Assembly (NCBI GenBank): GCA_038146865.1
Contig: JAYQSL010000007.1
Span: 248,001 to 312,000, forward strand
Direction: 5' to 3'
From: GCA-2709075 sp038146865
GTDB lineage: Bacteria > Pseudomonadota > Alphaproteobacteria > MPNO01 > UBA2964
DNA length: 64,000 nt
Under the pieces are notes generated by a model that was given only the letters and a program-made list of their open reading frames with translations, was not told the DNA's origin and ran no database searches. The translations under genes were made by a program, and so were the position numbers. Of this stretch, positions 1 through 8,289 are shown one piece after another. The number at the start of each line of letters is the position of its first letter. Positions within the stretch are counted from its first letter, which is position 1.

Positions 1-1134
1 AAAGCCGGAATCCCCGTAACCATTTTGGAAGCGGGAGAAGATTTAGAGTTGGATCTCCGGGCATCTACTTTCCATCCACCAACCCTGGATATGCTAGATC
101 AACTCGGAGTCGCTAATGAGCTAATTGACCAAGGATTAGTCTGTCCTCGATGGCAGTACAGAGATACCCAGGAAGGTATAATCGCTGACTGGAATCTCGG
201 TTTACTGAACAATTACACTCGCCATCCTTATCGCCTGCAGGCTGAACAATTTCGCCTCACCCAAATCATCATGAAGCGACTCAAAGCCATGTCTAATGTC
301 GAAGTCAGGTTTGGTTGTCGTGTGACAGATACTAAGCAAGATGGAAATGGCGTAACCGTAGCTTTCGATTCTGATGAAGGAGCTGACTCCCTCAGGGGAA
401 CCTACCTGATTGCAGCAGAAGGTGGGTCAAGTCCTACGCGGAAAACCCAAGGGATTGCCTTTGATGGTTTAACGTTCCCAGAAATGTGGCTAATTGTTTC
501 TACACCGTTTGATTTTACTCAGCACTTTGAAGAGTTAACGCCAATTGCATATGTAACTGAACCCGATGATTGGTTCGTTTTTGTCTTCGTTTCTGGGCTT
601 TGGCGCGTTTTAGTACCCACTAAGCCAGGGGATACGCCCGAGGCAATCCTTGATGATGATTACCTTCAAGCAAGATTGCAAAAAATTTGCGCTACCGGAA
701 AAAAATATGAAATTGCACACAAAACTGCGTATAGCGTTCACCAGCGGGTTGCAGAGACCTATGTTCACGGTCGGATTTTTTTGGCGGGAGATGCTGCTCA
801 CATAAATAACCCCCTTGGAGGTATGGGCATGAACGGAGGGATTCATGATGCAATAAATCTGTGCGAAAAAATCATTAAGGTTTGGAGTGGGCAAGCAGGC
901 GATGGCCGTGCCGAGTTTGCGCGATATGATGCCCAGAGACGGCCAATCGCTCATGAGTATGTGCAGCGCTCTACGCTACAAAATAAGCAGATGCTTGAGG
1001 AACAGGATCCGGCGACAAGGAAGAAGCGCCACGATGACTTACGCCGAACGGCGTCAGATCCAGACGCCGCCCGGGAGTTCTTAATGAATTCGTCCATGAT
1101 TCGAGCTTTAGAGAGAGCAGCCGTTTTAGGCTAA
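1..1134 (+). CDS. FAD-dependent aromatic-ring monooxygenase (MhpA/UbiH-like), 5' partial
   Basis: The reading frame is open from base 1, so the N-terminus with the GxGxxG Rossmann motif lies outside the window; 377 residues remain. The first visible residues (KAGIPVTILEAG) match the end of the first beta-alpha-beta of the PHBH-fold flavin hydroxylases. The second FAD motif, GDAAHINNPLGGMGMNGG, lies near residue 260 and binds the ribityl/pyrophosphate part. Such enzymes use NAD(P)H and O2 to hydroxylate phenolic or heteroaromatic rings. The protein is clearly paralogous to the one at 20023-21240 (same GD-AH-NNP-GGMG-NGG motif, same MLEEQDP/MMEDSDP-type C-terminus). The substrate cannot be read from sequence. 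The call of a group A flavin monooxygenase is firm. Confidence 0.9.
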   Translation, partial: KAGIPVTILEAGEDLELDLRASTFHPPTLDMLDQLGVANELIDQGLVCPRWQYRDTQEGIIADWNLGLLNNYTRHPYRLQAEQFRLTQIIMKRLKAMSNVEVRFGCRVTDTKQDGNGVTVAFDSDEGADSLRGTYLIAAEGGSSPTRKTQGIAFDGLTFPEMWLIVSTPFDFTQHFEELTPIAYVTEPDDWFVFVFVSGLWRVLVPTKPGDTPEAILDDDYLQARLQKICATGKKYEIAHKTAYSVHQRVAETYVHGRIFLAGDAAHINNPLGGMGMNGGIHDAINLCEKIIKVWSGQAGDGRAEFARYDAQRRPIAHEYVQRSTLQNKQMLEEQDPATRKKRHDDLRRTASDPDAAREFLMNSSMIRALERAAVLG

Positions 1135-1150
1135 CAAATCAAGCGTGCTA

Positions 1151-1212
1151 TTTAGAGGATATTTATTGTTTTACGGGGTCTCAGTTCACCCTAAGACCCA
1201 ATCACCTCTAAA
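1151..1212. repeat. nested inverted repeats between convergent genes
   Basis: The outer arms TTTAGAGG (1151-1158) and CCTCTAAA (1205-1212) are perfectly complementary. The inner arms GGGTCT (1176-1181) and AGACCC (1194-1199) form a second perfect 6-bp stem with a 12-nt loop. The element lies between the convergent flavin hydroxylase and CDGSH genes, so a bidirectional transcript-end structure is plausible. No T-tract follows on either strand, so it is not a classical intrinsic terminator. Confidence 0.45.
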
Positions 1213-1269
1213 AGCGACCTTCACTGATTTAGGTTTAGCCCTCCCTGATTTGCCGAGGGGTGGGTTGGC

Positions 1270-1497
1270 TCAGCTTTCGTGAGAGCCATCGCAGAAAGGA
1301 GGATTGGCGGTTCTTTTACACCCACAAAAATACATTTCCCGATCTCTCGTGGCTACATATTGTAAGGGCGATATACCAGTTCCTTTGTGTGAACCATCAC
1401 AGAAAGGCTGATCGGCACTTTTGCCACAAGCACACCACCAATATTCCTCGTCTTTTTTAACTTCACGTACGTGATAAAACGTCACTCTCCACTCCAT
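1270..1497 (-). CDS. CDGSH-type iron-sulfur domain protein (two CDGSH motifs)
   Basis: This 75-residue protein carries two complete CDGSH motifs, CACGKSADQPFCDGSH (about residues 22-37) and CGCKRTANPPFCDGSH (about 58-73). Each supplies three Cys and one His for a redox-active 2Fe-2S cluster, as in mitoNEET and the bacterial tandem-CDGSH proteins. There is no transmembrane segment, so it should be cytosolic. Its length is normal for stand-alone bacterial members. It starts with ATG and is divergent from the MetE-like gene across a 131-base region that contains inverted repeats. A role in electron transfer or cluster donation to the oxygenases nearby is only an inference. Confidence 0.88.
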   Translation of the reverse strand: MEWRVTFYHVREVKKDEEYWWCACGKSADQPFCDGSHKGTGISPLQYVATRDREMYFCGCKRTANPPFCDGSHES

Positions 1498-1519
1498 TTA
1501 ATAGTTTTCTTACCCGAGC

Positions 1520-1572
1520 TTTTACGCTTTAGGTTGCAATCTCTCAACCTACAGCATTTGGATTGCGTAAAA
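1520..1572. promoter_or_regulatory. divergent gene-start region with overlapping inverted repeats
   Basis: TTTTACGC (1520-1527) pairs perfectly with GCGTAAAA (1565-1572). Inside, AGGTTG (1531-1536) pairs with CAACCT (1545-1550). A third, mutually exclusive pair is GCAATC (1536-1541) with GATTGC (1561-1566). The element sits between the divergent CDGSH and MetE-like genes, where an operator or a 5' leader structure would be expected. No known riboswitch was recognised. Confidence 0.4.
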
Positions 1573-1628
1573 ACGATATTAGCATAGATTATCCATACTA
1601 TTTCTGTTTTGCCAGAGGGTAATTATCA

Positions 1629-2777
1629 ATGAAAAGAGAGAGACCGCCTTTTCGGGCCGATCATGTGGGTAGCTTGCTCCGACCAGCAGAGTTAAAAAGC
1701 GCGCGCGAGCAATTTCTTGGCAGTCAAACTGCCAGCGAGCATTTGGGCCCTCATGGAAATGCCGATCTGGCTGGCGTCGAGGATCAGTGCATCAGGGATG
1801 TCATTGCATTACAGGAGAAAGCAGGTTTGAGTCTCGCAACAGACGGAGAGTTTCGACGGCGCTCCTGGTGGTTGGAAATGATTATGACTTGGAAAGGTTG
1901 TTCTGCAGATCGGCAAGACTCATCCTCTCCGTTTGCCTGGAAAAATGAGGGAGGAAAGCAACAAGATTTCTCGCATTTGAGAATAAATGATAAAATCGAG
2001 TGGCAGCAGAGCGCTGTCGTCGAGGCCTTTAAATTTCTCCGTGATAACACCAAAGTTATGCCCAAGGTAACGATGCCTGCTCCCCCGGTTATACATTGTT
2101 TTGCAGGAGGTGATCCCGGAATCTTGACCGGGTATTACAATGATATCGACGAGTTTTGGTCAGACTTAAGCGGAGCCTACAGATCTGAGTTGTCTGCGCT
2201 AGTGGAGGCCGGAGCCAGGTATATCCAGATCGATGATGTCACTTTGCCATTCCTTTGTGACCCTGAATATGACGCTGTATTTGATAGCTGGGGGCATGGG
2301 GTTAAAGGGATGCTCGATGAATACGCGCGACGGATCAATGATTGTTTGGCCGAGTTGCCTGAAGATGTGACGATAACAATGCATCAATGTCGAGGTAATC
2401 GAGAAGGTTTTTGGGCGGCAGAAGGAGGTTACGATCCAGTAGCTGATGTGTTGTTTAATCAAATCAATGCTCATGGCTATTTCTTAGAATATGACACTGC
2501 GCGAGCGGGATCATTTGAACCCTTACGTCTTGTCCCAGAAGGCAAAGTTGCGGCACTCGGCTTGGTGTCAACGAAGACACCAGCGTTGGAAAATGCAGAT
2601 GATCTAAAAAAACGGATCGACGCTGCTGCAAAGCACGCGCCACTAGAACGATTGGCACTAACAACTCAGTGTGGCTTTGCGAGTTCGATCGTAGGAAACC
2701 CACTTACAGAAGATGACGAATATGCGAAACTTGAGCTAATCGTTGATGTGGCGACAGATATTTGGGGCTCGGTTTAA
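1629..2777 (+). CDS. cobalamin-independent methionine synthase-like (MetE C-terminal family) protein
   Basis: The 382 residues match the catalytic barrel of MetE (COG0620) without its N-terminal half. The N-terminus has the family signature RADHVGSLLRP (residues 9-19). The likely zinc ligands are present: His252 and Cys254 in MHQCRGN and Cys348 in TTQCGF. Stand-alone members are often annotated as 5-methyltetrahydropteroyltriglutamate-homocysteine methyltransferases, but many work on other methyl or thiol substrates. Here the gene stands among catabolic genes and away from metXW, so a methyl-transfer role in a degradation route is as likely as methionine synthesis. The ATG is preceded by GAGGG at about 1615. 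Confidence 0.85.
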   Translation: MKRERPPFRADHVGSLLRPAELKSAREQFLGSQTASEHLGPHGNADLAGVEDQCIRDVIALQEKAGLSLATDGEFRRRSWWLEMIMTWKGCSADRQDSSSPFAWKNEGGKQQDFSHLRINDKIEWQQSAVVEAFKFLRDNTKVMPKVTMPAPPVIHCFAGGDPGILTGYYNDIDEFWSDLSGAYRSELSALVEAGARYIQIDDVTLPFLCDPEYDAVFDSWGHGVKGMLDEYARRINDCLAELPEDVTITMHQCRGNREGFWAAEGGYDPVADVLFNQINAHGYFLEYDTARAGSFEPLRLVPEGKVAALGLVSTKTPALENADDLKKRIDAAAKHAPLERLALTTQCGFASSIVGNPLTEDDEYAKLELIVDVATDIWGSV

Positions 2778-2867
2778 GCCCATTGCCAAATTTAGAGTTT
2801 TGAATCTCTTCTCTCTTTAAAATTGAACACGGGCAAGTTTGAGGCTGGTGAGCTTAGGGGGTCAGTG

Positions 2868-3326
2868 TTAGTTGGGCTTATATTGGGAGATATCTGAGAG
2901 ATTTTCGCTAATTTCCATTTGACCTCTTAGCTCGATGGTATTCCTATCCGGATCCCTGATGAAAACCGAAACACTGCCAGCTTGTCCAAAGCTTACAGGG
3001 CCTTGGGTGATCTCAATGCCGTTTTCGCCCAGTGCCTGGATGGTTTCGCTAATCGACTTTACCCTGAGTGCCATATGTGTAAATCCAGGAAACTTTGTCT
3101 GAATATCCATCAAGATATTTTGGTCACCATCCGGATTATTAGCATTTACCACTAAATTAATTTCTAAATTTTGTTGGTTCTTAATTATAACCACAGCATC
3201 ACTCTCTGATCTGTGTGCTACCTGAAAACCAAGCATTTGGTAAAACTCTAATGCTCGATCTTCGTCTCTTACTCTTATTCCAATATGATCAAAGGTCTCG
3301 ACTGCGATTTTTTTCTTCGGTCCCAA
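2868..3326 (-). CDS. VOC superfamily (glyoxalase/bleomycin-resistance-like) protein
   Basis: This 152-residue protein has a typical vicinal-oxygen-chelate layout. The first repeat begins FDHIGIRVRDEDRALEFYQ (about residues 11-29) and the second contains FTHMALRV (about 86-93). Candidate metal ligands are His14, Glu54 in NLEINL, His in FTHMAL and Glu in TIELRG, as in glyoxalase I and the small VOC isomerases. The only full-length start is TTG at 3326 (upstream GAAGAGA), so the start is less certain than the family. It converges on the MetE-like gene and follows the LLM monooxygenase gene on the opposite side of a 90-base gap, all reading leftwards. Confidence 0.85.
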   Translation of the reverse strand: MGPKKKIAVETFDHIGIRVRDEDRALEFYQMLGFQVAHRSESDAVVIIKNQQNLEINLVVNANNPDGDQNILMDIQTKFPGFTHMALRVKSISETIQALGENGIEITQGPVSFGQAGSVSVFIRDPDRNTIELRGQMEISENLSDISQYKPN

Positions 3327-3416
3327 AGCTCAATATCTCTTCAAGTTCTTCTTATTGGTCGATAAAATGCTTGGTAAAATAGCTTTTAAGGTGGAGTCAA
3401 TGGCGGAAATTGATAT

Positions 3417-4550
3417 TTAATTCATGACTAGATTGTTTGGTTTCCCGTTATCAACACGTGCAATTTTACCACCCGAAGTTTTCTCTTGGATTAATCGCCA
3501 CTCATCCTGATATGTTCCATTGTAACCTTGGAAGTGAGGGATTACATAACGGGCAAACATCTCCATGGAATTGCGCATTTTGTCAAAATTTGTCCACTCA
3601 TGACAATGTAACATTACACCCCCAAACCCCCCGGTGTATTTTATCTTCTCTTCGATCCAGTTAATCGCATCATCGGGGGTGCCAATAACCCAGTCTCGGA
3701 TATCCGCGCAAGATTCGGGTGTGAATTCTTCAAAAGGTTGCCCTGGATATGTCTCGTAATGACCGCGCAGGCCAATCATAGAAAAATATTCTGCTTCCCG
3801 CATCATTCCTTGACGAACTTCGCTCCAAGCTTGTTCACGCGAGTCACAAATATGCATATAGGTCGCGATCCGCCAATTATCGCGATCGGCTTCACGACCC
3901 GCACTGGCCGCACCCTTTTTCACGAATTCCCAATTCTTGGCAGCGTCTTTTCTATTTTTTCCCGTAGGAGACATCCAAATCATATTGTGTCTTCCTATCA
4001 ACTCGAGATTTGCAGGGGTCGCAGCAGATGGCATGGCTAGGGGAAGCCTAGGCTTCTGAAAAGAGCGAAGTTGAATTCTCAAATCATCAAATTGCCAAAA
4101 CTCACCTTTGTGTGTAACCGGGTCGTCAGATTCAAGCAATTTAACAATAATATCAACAGCTTCATGCAGCTTTGGATACAACTCAGACTCGGCCACGTTG
4201 AAGAGCATTTTATCCGTAACTAAGCTGCAAGGTCCTACACCTAGAATAGCCCGACCTCGGGTCAAATGGTCCAGAAAACACATGCGCTCGGCCAGATAAA
4301 AAGGGTGATGAAATGGTGCCGAGAAGACCGATGTGCCCAGATTTATTCTGTGAGCATTTGCTGCAGCCATTGAAAGGGCCATTTCTGGCGCGGGGATTGT
4401 TTCCCATCCGCCGGAATGATGTTCCCCGATAAATGCGTCGTCGAAACCTAGTTTGTCACCCAACTGGATTAACTCTATGTCGCGATGAAAAGCGAGTGAT
4501 GGATTTTCCTTAGGATGGTGGCATGGCATAAGGAACAGTGAAAATTTCAT
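3417..4550 (-). CDS. LLM-class flavin-dependent oxidoreductase (bacterial luciferase family)
   Basis: The 377 residues form a complete luciferase-like TIM barrel. The N-terminus MKFSLFLMPCHHP is typical, followed by DDAFIGEHH (about residues 37-45) and the LGVGPCSL loop near residue 105. Relatives use FMNH2 (usually supplied by a separate reductase) and O2 to oxygenate alkanes, ketones or N-heterocycles. No dedicated flavin reductase is adjacent; the nitroreductase at 21301-22134 is the nearest flavoprotein of that kind. The gene starts with ATG and lies 99 bases downstream of the hydrolase/Mo-hydroxylase/GMC row on the same strand. Confidence 0.9.
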   Translation of the reverse strand: MKFSLFLMPCHHPKENPSLAFHRDIELIQLGDKLGFDDAFIGEHHSGGWETIPAPEMALSMAAANAHRINLGTSVFSAPFHHPFYLAERMCFLDHLTRGRAILGVGPCSLVTDKMLFNVAESELYPKLHEAVDIIVKLLESDDPVTHKGEFWQFDDLRIQLRSFQKPRLPLAMPSAATPANLELIGRHNMIWMSPTGKNRKDAAKNWEFVKKGAASAGREADRDNWRIATYMHICDSREQAWSEVRQGMMREAEYFSMIGLRGHYETYPGQPFEEFTPESCADIRDWVIGTPDDAINWIEEKIKYTGGFGGVMLHCHEWTNFDKMRNSMEMFARYVIPHFQGYNGTYQDEWRLIQEKTSGGKIARVDNGKPNNLVMN

Positions 4551-4649
4551 AAATAAACACTCTCAATCCGCGGTACCATTGAACAGCACTAAGTCATGCT
4601 ACCATGCCGAACTTTAACAGAAAATAGCTCGCAAATTAATCAAGAAACT

Positions 4650-5756
4650 TTAAATTCGGTCCTCCAGCCAATCCAGCATTGTCGGAACGTTGCGCGCCCA
4701 GTAGTCGTGGCTACAGTGCATTGATCCTCCCCCGTTGTCAGAGCCGTCAATCAGATTGAGTGTTTTGTCATCAGAACTTATACCCTCAAAGAGCTTTTTG
4801 GCTCCTTCAACACTCATGAGAGTATCTGTTGTGCCGTGAGAGATCAGAGTGGGGATTTTAATTTTATCCGCGTCCTGAACGACAAAAGACTTGAGCTCCG
4901 CTCGAGCAGTTTCATCGTCAACGCCCCCTAAGAGACGTTGCAACGTTGGTTGAAGGTGGGCGCAATGTTCGTAGACATCTTCCAGTATATTGTAGCAGCC
5001 AGACCACCCTACCAGGGCTTTAATTCTTTCTTCGTAACATGCGGCACGTGGGGCGTAATAACCGGCTAGGCTTATGCCCATGAGACCAATTCGGTTCTCG
5101 TCGACCTCGGGACGCGCCGTCAGCCAGTCTATGCAAGCGGCTGTGGGGACTTCATAGTCTGGTCTCGTTTTAATCCCTTTCAAATAGATCGACGACCCTC
5201 TACCAGGGGTATCAACGAGCAGCAAAGCCCATCCACGATCTAAAACCTGGCGCCCTGAGAAATAAATCTCCTCTGCGTAGGCATCGGCGCCGCCAATCAG
5301 AAAGACAGCTGGGACTTTTTCGGTTTTAGGATCCGGCGGCAAAAAAAAGTAACCATCATAAACTTCATCGCCGCATTTGACTTCTATTATCTCCGATTTC
5401 GGTCCATTGAGTTTTACCGCTTCACGGAAACATTCTTGCGCTTTAGAAAAATAATGGGCTCGCCGGGGATCAAAACCGAGCAGAAACACATCTGCCATTC
5501 GCCAATAGTTATTGGCATGAAAGAAATAATTCCGGGCAGAAACGGGATGGCCTGAGTCTAGAGCCTCCCGAGCCCAAACCTCGGTCTTTTCGGCTAGAGC
5601 TATCCATTCCCGTTCCCAACTGTCTTTATCTCCAAGTTCGATCCGCTCGCAGCAGCGGGCTATCTCAAACACATCTCCGCCTCCCTGAGAGGCTTCAGCC
5701 GCCAACCTCAGGGTTTGGCTCGCGAAAGGATGGTGAGGGGTCAAAAATGTAAACAT
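4650..5756 (-). CDS. alpha/beta hydrolase, 2,6-dihydroxypseudooxynicotine hydrolase/FrsA-like
   Basis: The 368-residue protein has an N-terminal helical cap (about residues 1-120) followed by an alpha/beta-hydrolase core. The nucleophile Ser229 lies in MGISLAG, the acid is probably Asp311 in HGTTDT, and the histidine is His347 or His350 in SMHCSHDYW. This layout resembles the C-C bond hydrolase of the nicotine pathway and FrsA-type esterases. ATG at 5756 is preferred because AAGGGA stands just upstream; a longer in-frame version to 5801 would overlap the preceding gene. The 16-base gap to the Mo-hydroxylase suggests cotranscription. C-C hydrolase versus esterase is unresolved. Confidence 0.83.
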   Translation of the reverse strand: MFTFLTPHHPFASQTLRLAAEASQGGGDVFEIARCCERIELGDKDSWEREWIALAEKTEVWAREALDSGHPVSARNYFFHANNYWRMADVFLLGFDPRRAHYFSKAQECFREAVKLNGPKSEIIEVKCGDEVYDGYFFLPPDPKTEKVPAVFLIGGADAYAEEIYFSGRQVLDRGWALLLVDTPGRGSSIYLKGIKTRPDYEVPTAACIDWLTARPEVDENRIGLMGISLAGYYAPRAACYEERIKALVGWSGCYNILEDVYEHCAHLQPTLQRLLGGVDDETARAELKSFVVQDADKIKIPTLISHGTTDTLMSVEGAKKLFEGISSDDKTLNLIDGSDNGGGSMHCSHDYWARNVPTMLDWLEDRI

Positions 5757-5772
5757 GCCCAATTCCCTTATT

Positions 5773-8130
5773 TTATTTCTTTGTGGAACCCTTAATACCA
5801 CCCTGGATCAAAGCGACAATCCCCTGCGGACTTAGTGGTGTGTGGTTTATAACAACATCAAATGGCTTAAGAGCGTCTTCGACGGCAGCAATTACCGCTG
5901 CAGGGACCGGAATGGTACCTCCTTCGCCGGCACCTTTAACGCCAATCGGGTTTCGATCAGTTGGTGATTCGCGATGGATTAAATCTATTTTTGGTATTTC
6001 GGGTGCGGTGGGTAGGAGGTATTCACCGAGGTTTGTGGTGAGGGGGTTTGCTTCCTCATCCCATGCCATATATTCGAATAATGCATTGCCGATCCCATGC
6101 ACTGAACCCCCAATAATCTGGCCGTCGACGATCATCGGATTGATTAATTTGCCACTATCATGGACGGCAACCAGACGATTAATTTTTATTTCCCCTGTCT
6201 CAATATCTACGGTCACTTCTGCCGCTGCAGCGCCATTACAGTAGGTAAGCTCGTCTGGTTTCCAATGGGATGAAGCTTCAAGTCCCGGTGATATGCCAGT
6301 CGGAAGCGAATATCCTGGAGTCCCAGCTACGGAGTTTGCAATTTCAGATAAGGTCAATGACAAATCTGTTCCTTTTACAACGGCCCGACCATTTTGCAGT
6401 TCTATGTCTTCCGCAGAGACCTCCATTAATATTGCTGCAATTTTTTTCACTTTTTCGGCAACTTTAGAGGCGGCAAGATGAATAGATGACCCTGCCGTGA
6501 CAGCTTGCCTACTCGCAAATGCACCCAGTCCCAGAGAAATGGCGTCCGTGTCTCCGGTCACGACTCTGACCTGATCGATGTCCACCCCAAAATGCTCTGC
6601 TGCAATTTGTGCGTAGCAAGTGATATTTCCTTGGCCTTGATTTGTTGCACCCGTAAGGACAGTTATGAGGCCAGAACCCCCGATACGGAGAATGGCAGAC
6701 TCAAAAGGACCACGGCCGGTGGGTTCCACAAAATTGGCAATCCCAATTCCATGAAAGACCCCGTCTTCTCGGCCCTTCTTTTGTTTGTCTTTGAAACTCT
6801 TCCAATTTATTGCTTCGGTCGCCGCTTCAAGGGTTTCTGGATAATCACCGGTGTCATAGGTGGTAAGTGTTCCATCCCTGTTCCTCAGCGGGATAGTGTA
6901 GGGCATTTTTTCGGCGGGAATTAAGTTCCGACGCCTCACTTCGGCTGGATCCAAGTCTAGCTTCGCCGCAATTGCATCCACCATTCTTTCCATTGCAAAA
7001 ACCCCTTGGGGGCGGCCAGCGCCCCTAACCGGGCTGCAAGGAACTTTATTGGTATGAACAATCCTGACGCGAAGATCAAAGTGGGGCACTATGTAGGGCC
7101 CTGGAACGCACGTTGCCGAATTATACGGAAGATTTATTCCGCCAGGAATGTACGCTCCTTGGTCATGGATCATTTCGCCCCTTAAACCGAGAATTATTCC
7201 CTCATCATCAGTTGCGATTTCCATATTCCAATATTGGTCGCGTTCCTGTATCGCTCCTGTAAAATATTCAGTTCTGTCTTCCACCCATTTGATCGGGCGA
7301 TTTATGGTCCGAGCAAGAAGGGGAATTACAGCTTCTTCCGGATAGAAAATGTATTTTGGTCCAAAGCCTCCGCCAACTGCAGGAGCGATGAGCTTAACTT
7401 CTTTCTCATCCCAGCCAGTAAATTCAATAATTTTTCGAAGAGCTGAATGCGGAGCTTGAGTAGAACTCCAAATTTTGGTTCTACTCTCAAAAGCCTCATA
7501 TTTTGCGAGGACACCCCGGCATTCCAGAGAATGTCCTAGCCCCTTATATTGGTGTAATTCACGGCGCAGCACGTGAGGTGCGTTGGCAAATGCAGAGCCT
7601 GCATCTCCATAGGATAATTTAAAGTCAGCAGCTATATTATTTTGGTGACTGCTTCGAAAAACGGGAGAGTGGATCTCGCAAGCAGCGCGGCAATTATTTG
7701 CTACAGGCAATGGCTCGTAGTCCACCTGGACCAGGGCCGCTGCATCTTCAGCTATGTGACGTGTCTTAGCGAGAACCACAGCAATTAGTTCTCCAACATG
7801 ACAAACTTCATCATTAGCCAAAACAAATTGTTCGGGTACATTTTCGACGAGCGGGCTTCCAGGTGGGGGAGGCATTTTGCCGTTCACGCAATGGGGTAAG
7901 ATATCTGCAAGCGTGTATATACCGAAAACACCGTTTTGGTCCTCGGCCATATTTTTGTGAATTCTTTTCACAAGTGCATGTGCGAAGGGACTTCGGACAA
8001 ATACTGCATGTAACGGCTGGTCGATCGGGATATCGTCAATAAAACCACAAACCCCGCGCAACAGGGATGGATCTTCTAACCTATTTAAACTCTTCCCAAA
8101 GACTTTGTCGCTGTCTTGATTTTCTGACAT
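5773..8130 (-). CDS. molybdenum hydroxylase large subunit (xanthine dehydrogenase/CoxL family)
   Basis: The 785 residues cover the complete MoCo-binding large subunit: an N-terminal a/b-hammerhead domain (about residues 10-130) followed by the two molybdopterin-binding domains. Visible motifs are AVGGGFGPKY (near 252), PVRGAGRPQGV (near 366) and the C-terminal GVKGAGEGG, whose Glu is the expected catalytic base. The active-site loop reads VRGAGR rather than the CSFR-type loop of true CO dehydrogenase, so an N-heterocycle, ketone or aldehyde hydroxylase is more likely. The 2Fe-2S small subunit and FAD medium subunit that normally accompany it are not in the window. It is followed at 16 bases by the hydrolase gene. 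Confidence 0.9.
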   Translation of the reverse strand: MSENQDSDKVFGKSLNRLEDPSLLRGVCGFIDDIPIDQPLHAVFVRSPFAHALVKRIHKNMAEDQNGVFGIYTLADILPHCVNGKMPPPPGSPLVENVPEQFVLANDEVCHVGELIAVVLAKTRHIAEDAAALVQVDYEPLPVANNCRAACEIHSPVFRSSHQNNIAADFKLSYGDAGSAFANAPHVLRRELHQYKGLGHSLECRGVLAKYEAFESRTKIWSSTQAPHSALRKIIEFTGWDEKEVKLIAPAVGGGFGPKYIFYPEEAVIPLLARTINRPIKWVEDRTEYFTGAIQERDQYWNMEIATDDEGIILGLRGEMIHDQGAYIPGGINLPYNSATCVPGPYIVPHFDLRVRIVHTNKVPCSPVRGAGRPQGVFAMERMVDAIAAKLDLDPAEVRRRNLIPAEKMPYTIPLRNRDGTLTTYDTGDYPETLEAATEAINWKSFKDKQKKGREDGVFHGIGIANFVEPTGRGPFESAILRIGGSGLITVLTGATNQGQGNITCYAQIAAEHFGVDIDQVRVVTGDTDAISLGLGAFASRQAVTAGSSIHLAASKVAEKVKKIAAILMEVSAEDIELQNGRAVVKGTDLSLTLSEIANSVAGTPGYSLPTGISPGLEASSHWKPDELTYCNGAAAAEVTVDIETGEIKINRLVAVHDSGKLINPMIVDGQIIGGSVHGIGNALFEYMAWDEEANPLTTNLGEYLLPTAPEIPKIDLIHRESPTDRNPIGVKGAGEGGTIPVPAAVIAAVEDALKPFDVVINHTPLSPQGIVALIQGGIKGSTKK

Positions 8131-8168
8131 CTCGTTAAGCGGCGCTGGAGTGCGTCCTCTTCATTTTG

Positions 8169-8218
8169 CGGGGATAAAACCCCAATTGTTGCGCCCAAAT
8201 ATGATCAGTTTATCCCCG
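8169..8218. promoter_or_regulatory. perfect 10-bp inverted repeat upstream of the Mo-hydroxylase gene
   Basis: CGGGGATAAA (8169-8178) and TTTATCCCCG (8209-8218) are perfectly complementary across a 30-base spacer. A small hairpin, GGGG-ATAAAA-CCCC (8170-8183), is nested in the left arm. The element lies in the 159-base gap between the GMC gene and the Mo-hydroxylase start at 8130. It could be an operator or a leader/terminator hairpin; no T-tract follows it on the transcribed strand. Confidence 0.45.
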
Positions 8219-8289
8219 ATAATTCGATTGATCTCTAAGCCGCTATTTTGGCTTTCGAAACAATCTTGTTTTAAGAGGGAAGCGGGGCA

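Noticed and set aside
5757..5801. Longer N-terminus of the alpha/beta hydrolase
   Set aside because: Would overlap the Mo-hydroxylase end and lacks a ribosome-binding site, while the ATG at 5756 has AAGGGA upstream.
5783..6924. Several open frames antisense to the Mo-hydroxylase gene
   Set aside because: They mirror the codon pattern of the real gene and show no protein family features.
5773..8130. CO dehydrogenase (coxL) assignment
   Set aside because: The active-site loop is VRGAGR, not the CSFR loop of CO-oxidising form I enzymes, and coxM/coxS are absent.
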